Positions 44,376 through 52,518 of a stretch of DNA of 64,000 nucleotides are shown here, piece by piece. The notes beneath the pieces were generated by a model that ran no database searches, was not told the DNA's origin, and saw only the letters and a list, made by a program, of their open reading frames with translations. The stretch's first letter is position 1, and the number at the start of each line of letters is the position of its first letter. The translations under genes were made by a program, and so were the position numbers. This DNA comes from Fulvivirgaceae bacterium JP3-4 (GTDB taxonomy: Bacteria; Bacteroidota; Bacteroidia; Cytophagales; Cyclobacteriaceae), in the NCBI GenBank assembly GCA_029309925.1, contig JARKND010000005.1:1178001-1242000 (forward strand), given 5' to 3'.

Positions 44376-45316
44376 TGGTAAAGAAGCTGCCGATATTGCT
44401 CAGTTTTTATGCGCTCTCGGGCGGACAGAACACATTGATCCAGGGTCAGCTCACATACACTACTGCCAGCGACTTATCCTTTAAAGATTTCACACGAAGA
44501 AAAACCTTCCGCACGCTGCTCAAACTATACCGGACGAAGCCTTACTCCAATCAATACATCGTGCTGATGTTCGATAAAGGAAAGGTTCACATGAAAACCG
44601 ATGAGTATGGTTCGTTTTATGGAAAGTCGAACACTTATCTTGAGGGAGCAGTGCTGGAAAGGATTCAGCTGGTTTCTGGCGAGGATGTAAAACTCGTCCC
44701 CGGTCTGTATGAATCGAAAGTGGATTTTATCGAGAACAACGTCATCGCTATTTCCGACATCGATGACACACTCATGCACTCTTATATATACCGCAAGCTG
44801 CTGAAGTTCCGGACGCTGATGTTCACTGCGGTAGAAAAAAGGAGGGCGGTCGGACAAATGAAGGAAGTGCTTCAGAAACTGAGCCTTGATGGTGCTGCCA
44901 CCTTTTATCTTTCAAACAGCGAACAGAATTTATATCCGCTCATCTACAGGTTTCTCACGCACAACAGTTTTCCGGTCGGACCGATATTTCTCAAAAAGAT
45001 GCGTCACTTCTGGGATGTACTCTTCAATATCAAGTTTCCCTTCCGCAATGTTCACAAGGAGCAGATGATCGTAAACATCATCACCTTCTTTCCGGAAAAG
45101 AAGTATGTGCTGATGGGAGACAACACGCAACACGACCTGAGTATCTATCTGGCAGCCGCAGAAAAATATCCCGACAACATCCGATATATTCTGATCCGGA
45201 AGGTAGTTGAGCGGAAGGAAGATATCGCCTTGATCCGCAGCCACGAACAGAAGCTGAAGGCAAGCGGAATACAATTATTTTACGAGGAAGATTTTCCGGA
45301 GGCTTTCAGGTTTTGA
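44375..45316 (+). CDS. APP1-like (DUF2183) phosphatidate phosphatase-family protein
   Basis: The 313-residue protein has the DUF2183/APP1 catalytic domain with the HAD-type D128-x-D130-x-T132 motif (ISDIDDTLMHS) and later GDNTQHDLSIYL. Yeast App1 is a phosphatidate phosphatase, making diacylglycerol from phosphatidate. The start overlaps the stop of the lipid kinase gene by one base. Together the two could interconvert diacylglycerol and phosphatidate. The last 19 codons are copied twice more in the tandem repeat that follows. Confidence 0.82.
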   Translation: MVKKLPILLSFYALSGGQNTLIQGQLTYTTASDLSFKDFTRRKTFRTLLKLYRTKPYSNQYIVLMFDKGKVHMKTDEYGSFYGKSNTYLEGAVLERIQLVSGEDVKLVPGLYESKVDFIENNVIAISDIDDTLMHSYIYRKLLKFRTLMFTAVEKRRAVGQMKEVLQKLSLDGAATFYLSNSEQNLYPLIYRFLTHNSFPVGPIFLKKMRHFWDVLFNIKFPFRNVHKEQMIVNIITFFPEKKYVLMGDNTQHDLSIYLAAAEKYPDNIRYILIRKVVERKEDIALIRSHEQKLKASGIQLFYEEDFPEAFRF

Positions 45317-45712
45317 CCCCATCCGACCTGGTCCCTGGTTCCCCGGCTCCCGGTTCGTGTCCCAGCGGGGTCTCCGCCTCGGGACCCCGCTCCTGACGAT
45401 TGGTAGTGTCGGTCACGTGTCGGGGTCCTGAAGCAGAGACCCCGACAAGACATCGAGGCAAGCGGAGTACAATTATTCTACGAGGAAGATTTTCCGGAAG
45501 CATTCAGGTTTTGACCCATCCCGACCTGGTCCCTGGTTCCCGGCTCCCGGTTCGTGTCCCAGCGGGGTCTCCGCCTCGGGACCCCGCTCCTGACGATTGG
45601 TAGTGTCGGTCACGTGTCGCGGTCCTGAAGCAGAGACCCCGACAAGACATCAAGGCAAACGGAATACAATTATTCTACGAGGAAGATTTTCCGGAGGCTT
45701 TCAGGTTTTGAC
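45258..45712. repeat. 197/198-bp tandem repeat containing the 3' end of the APP1-like gene
   Basis: The block AGGCAAGCGGAATACAATTA (last codons of the gene at 44375) begins at 45258, 45456 and 45653, so the periods are 198 and 197 bp. Each full unit carries the gene tail with its TGA and a GC-rich spacer (GCGGGGTCTCCGCCTCGGG and CCTGAAGCAGAGACCCC). The second and third tails lack the rest of the gene, so they are orphan gene ends. The third copy breaks off near a C10 run at 45727-45736. Confidence 0.92.
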
Positions 45713-45755
45713 CCCATCCCGCCTGGCCCCCCCCCCGGCCCCCCGGCTCCCCGTT

Positions 45756-46511
45756 TCACCCCGCCCAGCTCTTAAACGCCACGGCTTTTTCTCTGCTGAT
45801 GTCGATCTCGTTGTTGAAGGGAGGTTTCAACTGCACGGTGAGTCCCTTGTGTGTTGTTTTAATTCGTCCGATCGATTGGATGTGGATGATGAACTGGCGA
45901 TTGACGCGGAAGAAGAACTCGGGATTCAAAAGACTTTCGATCTCATCCATCGTCTGGTGATCGCTGATGTAGCGTTCGTTGGAGAGCGTGTGAAGGTAAA
46001 TGAGCTCTTCTTTGTGGAAGAATGCAATTTCATTCTGCGTGACAGGCACTAGAGTATTTCTGTGGAGCGTGAGAAAACGCTCTTTATATTTTTTATGGGT
46101 TGGTTGATTCCAGCTGCCCATTAGCGACTTGAGTTGTTCTGCTAGGATCGACTCCGATGTCAGCGAACGGTATTTGTCTATTGCAGCTGTGAGTTCCTTG
46201 CCATCGATTGGCTTCAGCAGGTAGTCGATGCTGTTGAGCTTGAAGGCGCGAATGGCATAGTTGTCGTAAGCAGTGGTGAAGATGATGGGACAGGTCAGGT
46301 TGATCTTTTCAAAGATATCGAAGCTGATGCCATCGGATAGTTGAATGTCAGAGAGGATGAGATCAGGTGAAGGGTTGGTAGCGAACCACTTTTTGGCTGA
46401 GTCTACACTGCTGAGCACTTTCATGACGTGGATATTCTCATCGATCTTGCGCAGAAGATTTTCGAGGTCTTTTGCTACGAGCGGTTCGTCTTCAATGATC
46501 AGTATTCGCAT
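45756..46511 (-). CDS. LytTR-family response regulator
   Basis: The 251-residue protein has a receiver domain (MRILIIEDEP, phospho-acceptor D55 in LILSDIQLSD, Lys near YLLKPIDGKEL) and a C-terminal LytTR DNA-binding domain (about 145-250, FFHKEELIYLHTLSNERYI, FFRVNRQFIIHIQSIGRI). ATG 46511 is the family start; the longer frame runs into the acetyltransferase gene. It is encoded downstream of the LytS-type kinase at 47055 with an acetyltransferase gene between, so it is probably that kinase's partner. Confidence 0.93.
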   Translation of the reverse strand: MRILIIEDEPLVAKDLENLLRKIDENIHVMKVLSSVDSAKKWFATNPSPDLILSDIQLSDGISFDIFEKINLTCPIIFTTAYDNYAIRAFKLNSIDYLLKPIDGKELTAAIDKYRSLTSESILAEQLKSLMGSWNQPTHKKYKERFLTLHRNTLVPVTQNEIAFFHKEELIYLHTLSNERYISDHQTMDEIESLLNPEFFFRVNRQFIIHIQSIGRIKTTHKGLTVQLKPPFNNEIDISREKAVAFKSWAG

Positions 46512-46524
46512 GACGCTGCAATTT

Positions 46525-47049
46525 TTAATCGAACTCAAAATTGGGATTCTGCCATCCCATCGGAATATCCGCTTCAAAGTTGCCGTGCTTGTCTTTGATG
46601 CGCATTTCAAAACGTCCTTCAACCCGGAAGCCCAGCGACTGATAAAAAGCAATAGCCCTTTCGTTGCTTTCGCGTGTCATCAGCTCCACTTTGCCGATAT
46701 TATGACGGTTCATTCCGATCTCTTCGAGGAAGATGGTGAACAGCGTGCGTCCGATCTTCTTTCCCTGGAACTCCGGATGCACCGCAATCGTCAGGTGCGA
46801 ATACAGATGGCTGAACACTTCAATACCGGGTTGATAGGCGTGTATCTCTCCGACTAGTTCATTCGGATCAGTCGGGTGTTCCGCAACGATGATCAGCCCC
46901 TGCGCGATGCTTTTATTTACAAAGCCTTCAACGTATTCGTCCGTGATCTCGTGTTCTTTCCGTGCGAGGCCATCACCTGATCTGGCAACAGCCTGGTATA
47001 GTCTTTTGATTCGCTGAATATCTTCCGGTTCTGCTGTACGAATGTGCAT
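46525..47049 (-). CDS. GNAT-family N-acetyltransferase
   Basis: The 174-residue protein has the GNAT acetyl-CoA site (VHPEFQGKKIGRTLFTIFLE) and the late strand-helix ELMTRESNERAIAFYQSLGF. It is most like RimI/spermidine-type small acetyltransferases; the substrate is unknown. It lies between the histidine kinase (5 bp upstream) and the LytTR regulator (13 bp downstream) on the same strand, so all three are expressed together. Confidence 0.88.
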   Translation of the reverse strand: MHIRTAEPEDIQRIKRLYQAVARSGDGLARKEHEITDEYVEGFVNKSIAQGLIIVAEHPTDPNELVGEIHAYQPGIEVFSHLYSHLTIAVHPEFQGKKIGRTLFTIFLEEIGMNRHNIGKVELMTRESNERAIAFYQSLGFRVEGRFEMRIKDKHGNFEADIPMGWQNPNFEFD

Positions 47050-47054
47050 GGTGT

Positions 47055-48071
47055 CTAGATCAATGGAACTTTAACATAAAAGCGGTCATCGGTTCGCTCA
47101 ACGATGACGGGCTTTTCGGTCAGAAATTTATACAACGATTTTAAATTCTCCAGCCCGAGCTTGTTCGATGTTTCCAGGTTTCTGCGCTCCTGGAGGTTGT
47201 TGCTCACGATCAGGTAGTCGCCAACGGTGAGAATTTCAATGAGGAGCTTCCGGTCTTTGTCAACTATGTTGTGCTTGATGGCATTCTCAATCAGGATCTG
47301 CAACGTTACTGGTACAATTGCTTTCTCGTTTGCTTCGGGCCGGATCTCGAATCTGATCTTCAATGCGCCCTGGAATCGTGTTTCCAGGAGCTGCACATAG
47401 TTGCTGATAAATTCGAGCTCGGTGGAGAGCAGTACAAAATTTTTGTCTTTGTTCTGCAGCACATAACGGTACACCTTAGACAGCTGCTGAAGAAACTGAG
47501 AAGCAAGCTCCTGGTTATCGAAGATGAGTGAGTTAAGCGAAGTTAGCGCGTTGAAAAGGAAATGAGGGTTAAGCTGATTTTTGAGGTTGTCAAATTGTAC
47601 CTGTGATTTCTCCTTTTCAAGACGTTCGGCACGGATGAGGCTGTCTTTCCAGCGATCGATGAAATAGGTTGTGAAGAACGCGAGATTAACGCCTACCGGA
47701 AGAATAGCGTATATCGCCCACGTTGCAGCAACGAACAGCGAATCTAGTTTGAACGCCAGGTGCGGTTCGCCAAACCAGTAGACCAGAAACCTGATGGCAA
47801 GCCCGATCAACGATCCGATCAATAGCTGAATGATGATTCGTCCGGTCAGGTTTCGTTCGAAAGGGTAGACCTTGTTGAGCCAGTAGTTTACGATCCGGAG
47901 ACTCTCCCAGAAGACTGTTGCAAGCAGTATCGACAGTGCAAAGATGCCTACCTGTGCCTGCGCAGTGAACTCATCAAATTTGACGAGTCGCACGAAGAAG
48001 CCCATCACCGCAGCGCTGAGAATGATCGCATAGGTTCTGAAAAAATGATTCCGGTTTCTATAGCCAAGCAT
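47055..48071 (-). CDS. LytS/YehU-type (His_kinase PF06580) sensor kinase
   Basis: The 338-residue kinase has four N-terminal membrane helices (about residues 10-150), a short coiled linker and the His_kinase domain with LNPHFLFNALTSLNSL, where the His is the phosphorylation site. A reduced HATPase domain follows with VTLQILIENAIKHNI and GLENLKSLYKFL. Such kinases pair with LytTR regulators, and one is encoded two genes downstream. The first ATG, 48071, was chosen over a TTG 12 bp upstream. Confidence 0.92.
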   Translation of the reverse strand: MLGYRNRNHFFRTYAIILSAAVMGFFVRLVKFDEFTAQAQVGIFALSILLATVFWESLRIVNYWLNKVYPFERNLTGRIIIQLLIGSLIGLAIRFLVYWFGEPHLAFKLDSLFVAATWAIYAILPVGVNLAFFTTYFIDRWKDSLIRAERLEKEKSQVQFDNLKNQLNPHFLFNALTSLNSLIFDNQELASQFLQQLSKVYRYVLQNKDKNFVLLSTELEFISNYVQLLETRFQGALKIRFEIRPEANEKAIVPVTLQILIENAIKHNIVDKDRKLLIEILTVGDYLIVSNNLQERRNLETSNKLGLENLKSLYKFLTEKPVIVERTDDRFYVKVPLI

Positions 48072-48094
48072 ACGGTGATGCAATATGTTAATTT

Positions 48095-49252
48095 TTAGCT
48101 TAGGGAGACGTCAACCAGGAACTTCACCTGCTTTTCAGAGACAGACGGTGGTGTAAGCCTGATGGCCGTATTGCGAAGGGCCATCAGCAAGCTGTTTTCA
48201 AGCTGCGCGACTTTCCCAATCACCCACGAATCATTTACAATTTTTGTTGTTCGCGTGATGCGCTTTTCTTCAAACTTTTGAAATGCTTCCTCTGCTGTTG
48301 AATATTCTTCAATGCAATTGGTCAGCACCACGGCATCTTCAATTGCCATGCATGCACCCTGGCCCATATTGGGTGTCGTTGCATGCGCGGCATCTCCGGC
48401 AAGTACAATTTTTCCAAAGGCAAATTTTTTGATCGGCTTCAGATCGATGATGTCGCTCCAGATGAGTTGTTCGCTTTGTGTTTTTTTGAGAATGTCTGAA
48501 ACAGGGCGGTGGTAGTTACCGAAGTATGTCAGGAGATCGGGAATCTTGTACGAACGCAATGCCGGATCATTTTGCGCAGCGTTTACACAGGCGAACCAAT
48601 ACAATTTATTGTGCGCTAGCGGCACGATATCAAAGCGACTTCCTTTGCCCCAGGTCTCTGAAGTTTCGCTTGCATTGATGCTGGAGGGAAGCTCATCGAT
48701 CACGGCACGCCAGCAAGTGTAGCCGGAGTAACGCGTTTTCGCTTGAGGAATAAGTTTTTTCCTTACAGGCGAATGAATGCCATCGCAGGCGATCAGGTAG
48801 TCGGTGGAGACAGAGGTGCCGTCTTCGAAGGAAAGTGTAATTCCGGAAGAAGTTTGATTAAAATCGAGAAGGCGTTTGCCGGTGATTAGTGTGCCTGGTG
48901 TCAACTCTCGGAGGAGGATCGCCTGCAGATCACCGCGATGGATTGAAAAGCTGTTGATGATGCCGAACTTCCGGCTTAGCGCTTCCGCATTCGTTTGTGT
49001 GAGAATGTTTCCTTTCTCATCTTTGATGAGCAGGGCCTCGAGCACTTTGCCGGTCTGTAGCACCTGGTCGGCAATTCCAATCTCGATAAGCGCTTTTACC
49101 GCATTACCTGCGAGTGTCAGGCCTGCGCCCAAGGGTTTGAGTGTAGGGGCAGCTTCAAAAATTGTTACGTTAAAACCTTTTCGTTGCAGGGCGATGCCGA
49201 GTGTTAAGCCTCCAATGCCTCCGCCAACGATTGCAAACTGTTTATTAGTCAT
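48095..49252 (-). CDS. FAD-dependent monooxygenase (PHBH/TetX-like)
   Basis: The 385-residue flavoprotein has the N-terminal GxGxxG fold (IVGGGIGGLTLGIALQRKG), the LIACDGIHSPVRKKL DG motif and the second FAD strand LAGDAAHATTPNMGQGACM. It is of the aromatic-ring hydroxylase/salicylate-hydroxylase superfamily; the substrate cannot be deduced. The start overlaps by a few bases the end of a 51-residue gene. The next gene downstream is a LytS kinase, 23 bp away. Confidence 0.9.
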   Translation of the reverse strand: MTNKQFAIVGGGIGGLTLGIALQRKGFNVTIFEAAPTLKPLGAGLTLAGNAVKALIEIGIADQVLQTGKVLEALLIKDEKGNILTQTNAEALSRKFGIINSFSIHRGDLQAILLRELTPGTLITGKRLLDFNQTSSGITLSFEDGTSVSTDYLIACDGIHSPVRKKLIPQAKTRYSGYTCWRAVIDELPSSINASETSETWGKGSRFDIVPLAHNKLYWFACVNAAQNDPALRSYKIPDLLTYFGNYHRPVSDILKKTQSEQLIWSDIIDLKPIKKFAFGKIVLAGDAAHATTPNMGQGACMAIEDAVVLTNCIEEYSTAEEAFQKFEEKRITRTTKIVNDSWVIGKVAQLENSLLMALRNTAIRLTPPSVSEKQVKFLVDVSLS

Positions 49253-49400
49253 CCGTTTTTGTAATGATCCTGTTTCTGCGCTTCCTTTTCGAAAGCCGTT
49301 GCTCCTGGATGAACAGATTCAGGTTGCGCTGCGCCTCCTGAAAATGAGCCAGGTATGACAGGGTAGAAGGATGTGGACGTAAGCTAATGTGATTTTCCAT
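49245..49400 (-). CDS. Small basic protein upstream of the monooxygenase
   Basis: This short frame starts at ATG 49400 and ends at TAA 49245-49247, giving 51 residues (MENHISLRPHPSTLSYLAHF and on, ending NRIITKTDD). It has an amphipathic central helix and a basic C-terminal part (LSKRKRRNR). The stop codon region overlaps the start of the monooxygenase gene by 8 bp (GGATGACTAA), a pattern of translational coupling. No family is recognised. Coding status rests on frame, start and overlap only. Confidence 0.5.
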   Translation of the reverse strand: MENHISLRPHPSTLSYLAHFQEAQRNLNLFIQEQRLSKRKRRNRIITKTDD

Positions 49401-49462
49401 AGCGAATCTTTGGTTCTATGACACCCATTTAGTCGTTTACCCCTATCATTTATTGTAAAGTT

Positions 49463-50140
49463 TTAGTGCTTCACGATTCTTCCATCGCTCATCTCCACTA
49501 TTCTGTCGGACTTTTTAGCGAATTCATCATCGTGTGTTACAGCAATGATTGTTTGATGATACTTGTGGGTCAACTCCTGAAATATTTCAAACACGAGGTG
49601 TGTATTATACGTGTCAAGGTTGCCTGTGGGTTCATCTCCCATAATAATATCCGGATCGTTTATCAAAGCCCGGGCAATGGCCACGCGCTGCTGTTGTCCT
49701 CCTGAGAGTTTACTGGATTGCTTCAACGCTTGTTCCTGGATGCCGAGCATCTTTAATTTTTCATAAGCGCGGTCTTCAATTTCCCTTTTGGAATATTTTG
49801 CAAGCTTTAACGCGGGGATCATCACGTTCTGCAAAACAGTGAACTCGGGCAACAGGTAGTGGAACTGGAAAACAAAGCCGATATGCTGATTGCGAAAGGC
49901 TGCGAGTTGATTTTGGTCGCGGTCTGTCAATCGCTCACCTGCAATTTCTAACTCACCTTCATAATCTGTATCCATTGTCGAGAGCACGTACATCAGTGTT
50001 GATTTACCACAACCGGACTTCCCAACAAGCGAAAGGAATTCGCCACGGTTCACGGAAAGATCGATCTCTTTAAGCACCTGAAATTTCTCCGGCTCGTAGA
50101 AATATTTTGTGACCTTATGAGTTTTTAATACCTGTTCCAT
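49463..50140 (-). CDS. ABC transporter ATP-binding protein (MacB/LolD type)
   Basis: The 225-residue ATPase has Walker [12 protein letters not shown], a Q-loop [14 protein letters not shown], the signature [16 protein letters not shown] and Walker [14 protein letters not shown], ending in the H-loop AVTHDDEF. It is of the class that drives LolCDE- and MacAB-type membrane complexes. It is the last gene of a four-gene minus-strand operon with the permease, adaptor and TolC-like channel, which it energises. Confidence 0.95.
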   Translation of the reverse strand: MEQVLKTHKVTKYFYEPEKFQVLKEIDLSVNRGEFLSLVGKSGCGKSTLMYVLSTMDTDYEGELEIAGERLTDRDQNQLAAFRNQHIGFVFQFHYLLPEFTVLQNVMIPALKLAKYSKREIEDRAYEKLKMLGIQEQALKQSSKLSGGQQQRVAIARALINDPDIIMGDEPTGNLDTYNTHLVFEIFQELTHKYHQTIIAVTHDDEFAKKSDRIVEMSDGRIVKH

Positions 50141-50150
50141 AATCCAAATT

Positions 50151-51398
50151 TTACTGACCTCTCAATATTTCGATTGGATCGATCTTGGATGCTTTGCGCG
50201 ATGGCATGTATCCCGCGAAAGCGGTTGTAAGAACACCGAACACAATGCCAATGATGTAATACTTAGGGTCAAAGTTCACCGGCAGACGATCGATGCTGAT
50301 AAAATCTCCACCATCGAAAGGAGCCTGCGCGATCAGACTCGACAATCCAAATCCGATCATCAATCCCAGAACACTTCCAATGAATCCGATCACGAGTGAT
50401 TGAATCATAAAAATCAACTTCACGTCTTTCCCTGCAAATCCCATCGCTTTCAGGATGGCGATGTCTTTCATCTTGTTGTAGATCGTCATGTTGAGAATGT
50501 TGTAGATGCCAAACCCGGCAACGATCAGGAGAGTGATAGAGACACTGTAGGTCAGAATATTCCTGATAATACTTCCCGTAAGGAATGTGGCATTGGCAGT
50601 TTCCCAGTCTTCGGATTTGTAGCCGTACATATCGGACAACAGCGGAGCAAATCCCTTTGCAAGATTGATGTCATGCAATTTGATGTTGATGTCGGTGATG
50701 TAAAAGTGGTCCTGTTGGAGAATTGTCTGTACAGTAGATATATTGGCGTAGCTGCGGACATTGTCGACTGTACCGATTCCCATCTGAAAGATTCCAACAA
50801 CTTTCAAAGTCATTGTGTAGCCCTGGGGCGTTGTCATCACCACGCGGTCGCCAACGTTGATGTTGAGTTTGCGTGCGAGTCCCTTTCCCATGATGAGGCC
50901 ATCGTGGTTCGCCTTCAGGTCTTCGATGCGGCCTGCTTTCATTTTGGCGCGTAGTCCGAAAAGTTTGTCTTCTTCAAGAATATCGACACCGAGAATATTT
51001 CCGCTGAGCTGTACCGGCCCGTAGTTGTAGAACACCTGCGATGAGATCGATGGTGCTACACCTTTCACGCGCGGGTCCTTGCGAATGAGTTCTGCAATTT
51101 GCAATGCGTTCCTGACCTTCGAAGTTTCGTTCTTGGGTTTTTGATGATGGATGACGTTAATACCGTTGGTGTTTACCTGCTCGATGATAGATGGTCGTCC
51201 TTCTGTTACATCGTTGTAGATGTGGATGTCAGGCGAGGAGGTCATCGTCAGTTCTTCAGTGAAATTGTTCAGTCCCGTCATCAGACTTACCATGGCGATG
51301 AACATGCCAATGCCGAAGGTCACGCCCATCATGGCAACGATCGTTTGCTTCGGCTTGCTCAGCAGGTGTGTCTTCGCTATTTCTGCTACGAGTTTCAT
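50151..51398 (-). CDS. ABC transporter permease (FtsX/MacB-like)
   Basis: The 415-residue permease has a first membrane helix near residue 20-45 (MMGVTFGIGMFIAMVSLM), a large periplasmic domain, and three C-terminal helices (ILTYSVSITLLIVAGFGIYNIL, IQSLVIGFIGSVLGLMIGF and YYIIGIVFGVLTTAFAGY). That is the FtsX-domain pattern with its coupling text MKDIAILKAMGF. The neighbours indicate a tripartite efflux assembly. It starts 2 bp after the stop region of the adaptor gene. Confidence 0.93.
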   Translation of the reverse strand: MKLVAEIAKTHLLSKPKQTIVAMMGVTFGIGMFIAMVSLMTGLNNFTEELTMTSSPDIHIYNDVTEGRPSIIEQVNTNGINVIHHQKPKNETSKVRNALQIAELIRKDPRVKGVAPSISSQVFYNYGPVQLSGNILGVDILEEDKLFGLRAKMKAGRIEDLKANHDGLIMGKGLARKLNINVGDRVVMTTPQGYTMTLKVVGIFQMGIGTVDNVRSYANISTVQTILQQDHFYITDINIKLHDINLAKGFAPLLSDMYGYKSEDWETANATFLTGSIIRNILTYSVSITLLIVAGFGIYNILNMTIYNKMKDIAILKAMGFAGKDVKLIFMIQSLVIGFIGSVLGLMIGFGLSSLIAQAPFDGGDFISIDRLPVNFDPKYYIIGIVFGVLTTAFAGYMPSRKASKIDPIEILRGQ

Positions 51399-51399
51399 A

Positions 51400-52518
51400 T
51401 TATTCCTGATTATCGACCAGGAGTTTGCCTGTGTCGAGTCCCTCGATTATCTCTACTTCATCAAGTGTCTCCGCACCGCGAGTCACTTTTACTTTCTGCG
51501 GACCATCCTCGGTCTGGATCAGCACAGAATCACCTGCAAGTAATTTCGTTTTCGGGATCACAAGTGCGTGTTCTTTTTGCTGGATGATGATGTTTGCTTC
51601 AAGCGCGAGACCTGAAAACCATCCCGGCAGGGCATCGATCAGTTTCGCGTCCGCGCGAACGGACTGTTGTCTGCGATCGACCATAGGATAAACCTTTTCA
51701 ATTTCGGCTTTGAAAACTTTTCCAGGATAAGCATCGATCTTTACCAACACGGGCTGACCGACTTTCACACGTTGAACGTCCAGTTCATCGACATCGAGTT
51801 GCAGATAGTATGCGTCCTTTTTTCCGACAACGGCAATCACTTCATTCCGCCTGATCAGTTCTCCTTTTTCCCTGGCAGCCATAAACACCAGTCCATCAAC
51901 TTCGCTGCGCACGGTGTAGCGACCGGATTCATCACCGGCAATGGCCAGCTGTGATTTTGCGTTCTGAAATTCAAGCTGCAGCTGATTGCGTGTTTTCGTG
52001 TATCTGCTATTTTGCAAGAGAAAATCATTTTTCGAATTTTCGTAAAGAAGTTTGATGCGATCGTATTCACCCTGCGAGGTTGCATTCTTCTTCAGCAGAT
52101 TCGAGTACCGTACAAAGTTTGCTGAGTCGAACGCGAGTTTTGTCTTCGCTGATTCAAGTGCTGCCTTCAATTCCTGAAGCACAGGAGAATTGTCGCGGAA
52201 ATTTTTTGCAGCCAGGTCATAGTTCTCTTTTGCAATCGCGTACCGCGCAGACTGCTGTCCTGACTCAATAATATAGAGCGGCTCGCCCTTTTTCACTGCA
52301 TCGCCCTCTTCAACAAGCTTTTCTGCAACGGTGCCTTCTACCTGCGGGAAAATCTGGTACTCATCTTTCGACACAACAAAGCCGGAAGCATACACTGCTT
52401 CCATCAGGGGCTTCACTGCAGGTTTCACACCTTCTTCTTTTCCCCCACATGCGCTCAGCAACAGACCCGCGCCCGTGAGCGTGATCACGCAAAGAGATTT
52501 TATATTCATGATTTTCAT
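51400..52518 (-). CDS. Membrane-fusion (HlyD/MacA-like) adaptor lipoprotein
   Basis: The 372-residue protein begins with a signal and lipobox (LLLSACGGKEE), so it is anchored by lipid. It has the biotinyl-lipoyl-like half (EGTVAEKLVEEGDAVKKGEPL), a coiled-coil hairpin (about residues 80-190) and the second lipoyl half (VRSEVDGLVFMAAREKGELI). MacA-type adaptors link the inner-membrane permease to TolC. The ATG overlaps the stop of the TolC-like gene by one base (TAATG). Confidence 0.93.
   Translation of the reverse strand: MKIMNIKSLCVITLTGAGLLLSACGGKEEGVKPAVKPLMEAVYASGFVVSKDEYQIFPQVEGTVAEKLVEEGDAVKKGEPLYIIESGQQSARYAIAKENYDLAAKNFRDNSPVLQELKAALESAKTKLAFDSANFVRYSNLLKKNATSQGEYDRIKLLYENSKNDFLLQNSRYTKTRNQLQLEFQNAKSQLAIAGDESGRYTVRSEVDGLVFMAAREKGELIRRNEVIAVVGKKDAYYLQLDVDELDVQRVKVGQPVLVKIDAYPGKVFKAEIEKVYPMVDRRQQSVRADAKLIDALPGWFSGLALEANIIIQQKEHALVIPKTKLLAGDSVLIQTEDGPQKVKVTRGAETLDEVEIIEGLDTGKLLVDNQE

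Noticed and set aside
45727-45736. C10 tract as a phase-variation switch
   Set aside because: It lies downstream of the LytTR regulator's stop and in no recognisable promoter, so a length change would not alter a protein.
45400-46052. Two similar frames (MVVSVTCRGPEAETP start) in the tandem repeat
   Set aside because: They arise because the 197-bp repeat is copied. The content is GC-rich spacer with no domain, and the second frame runs into the antisense of the LytTR gene.
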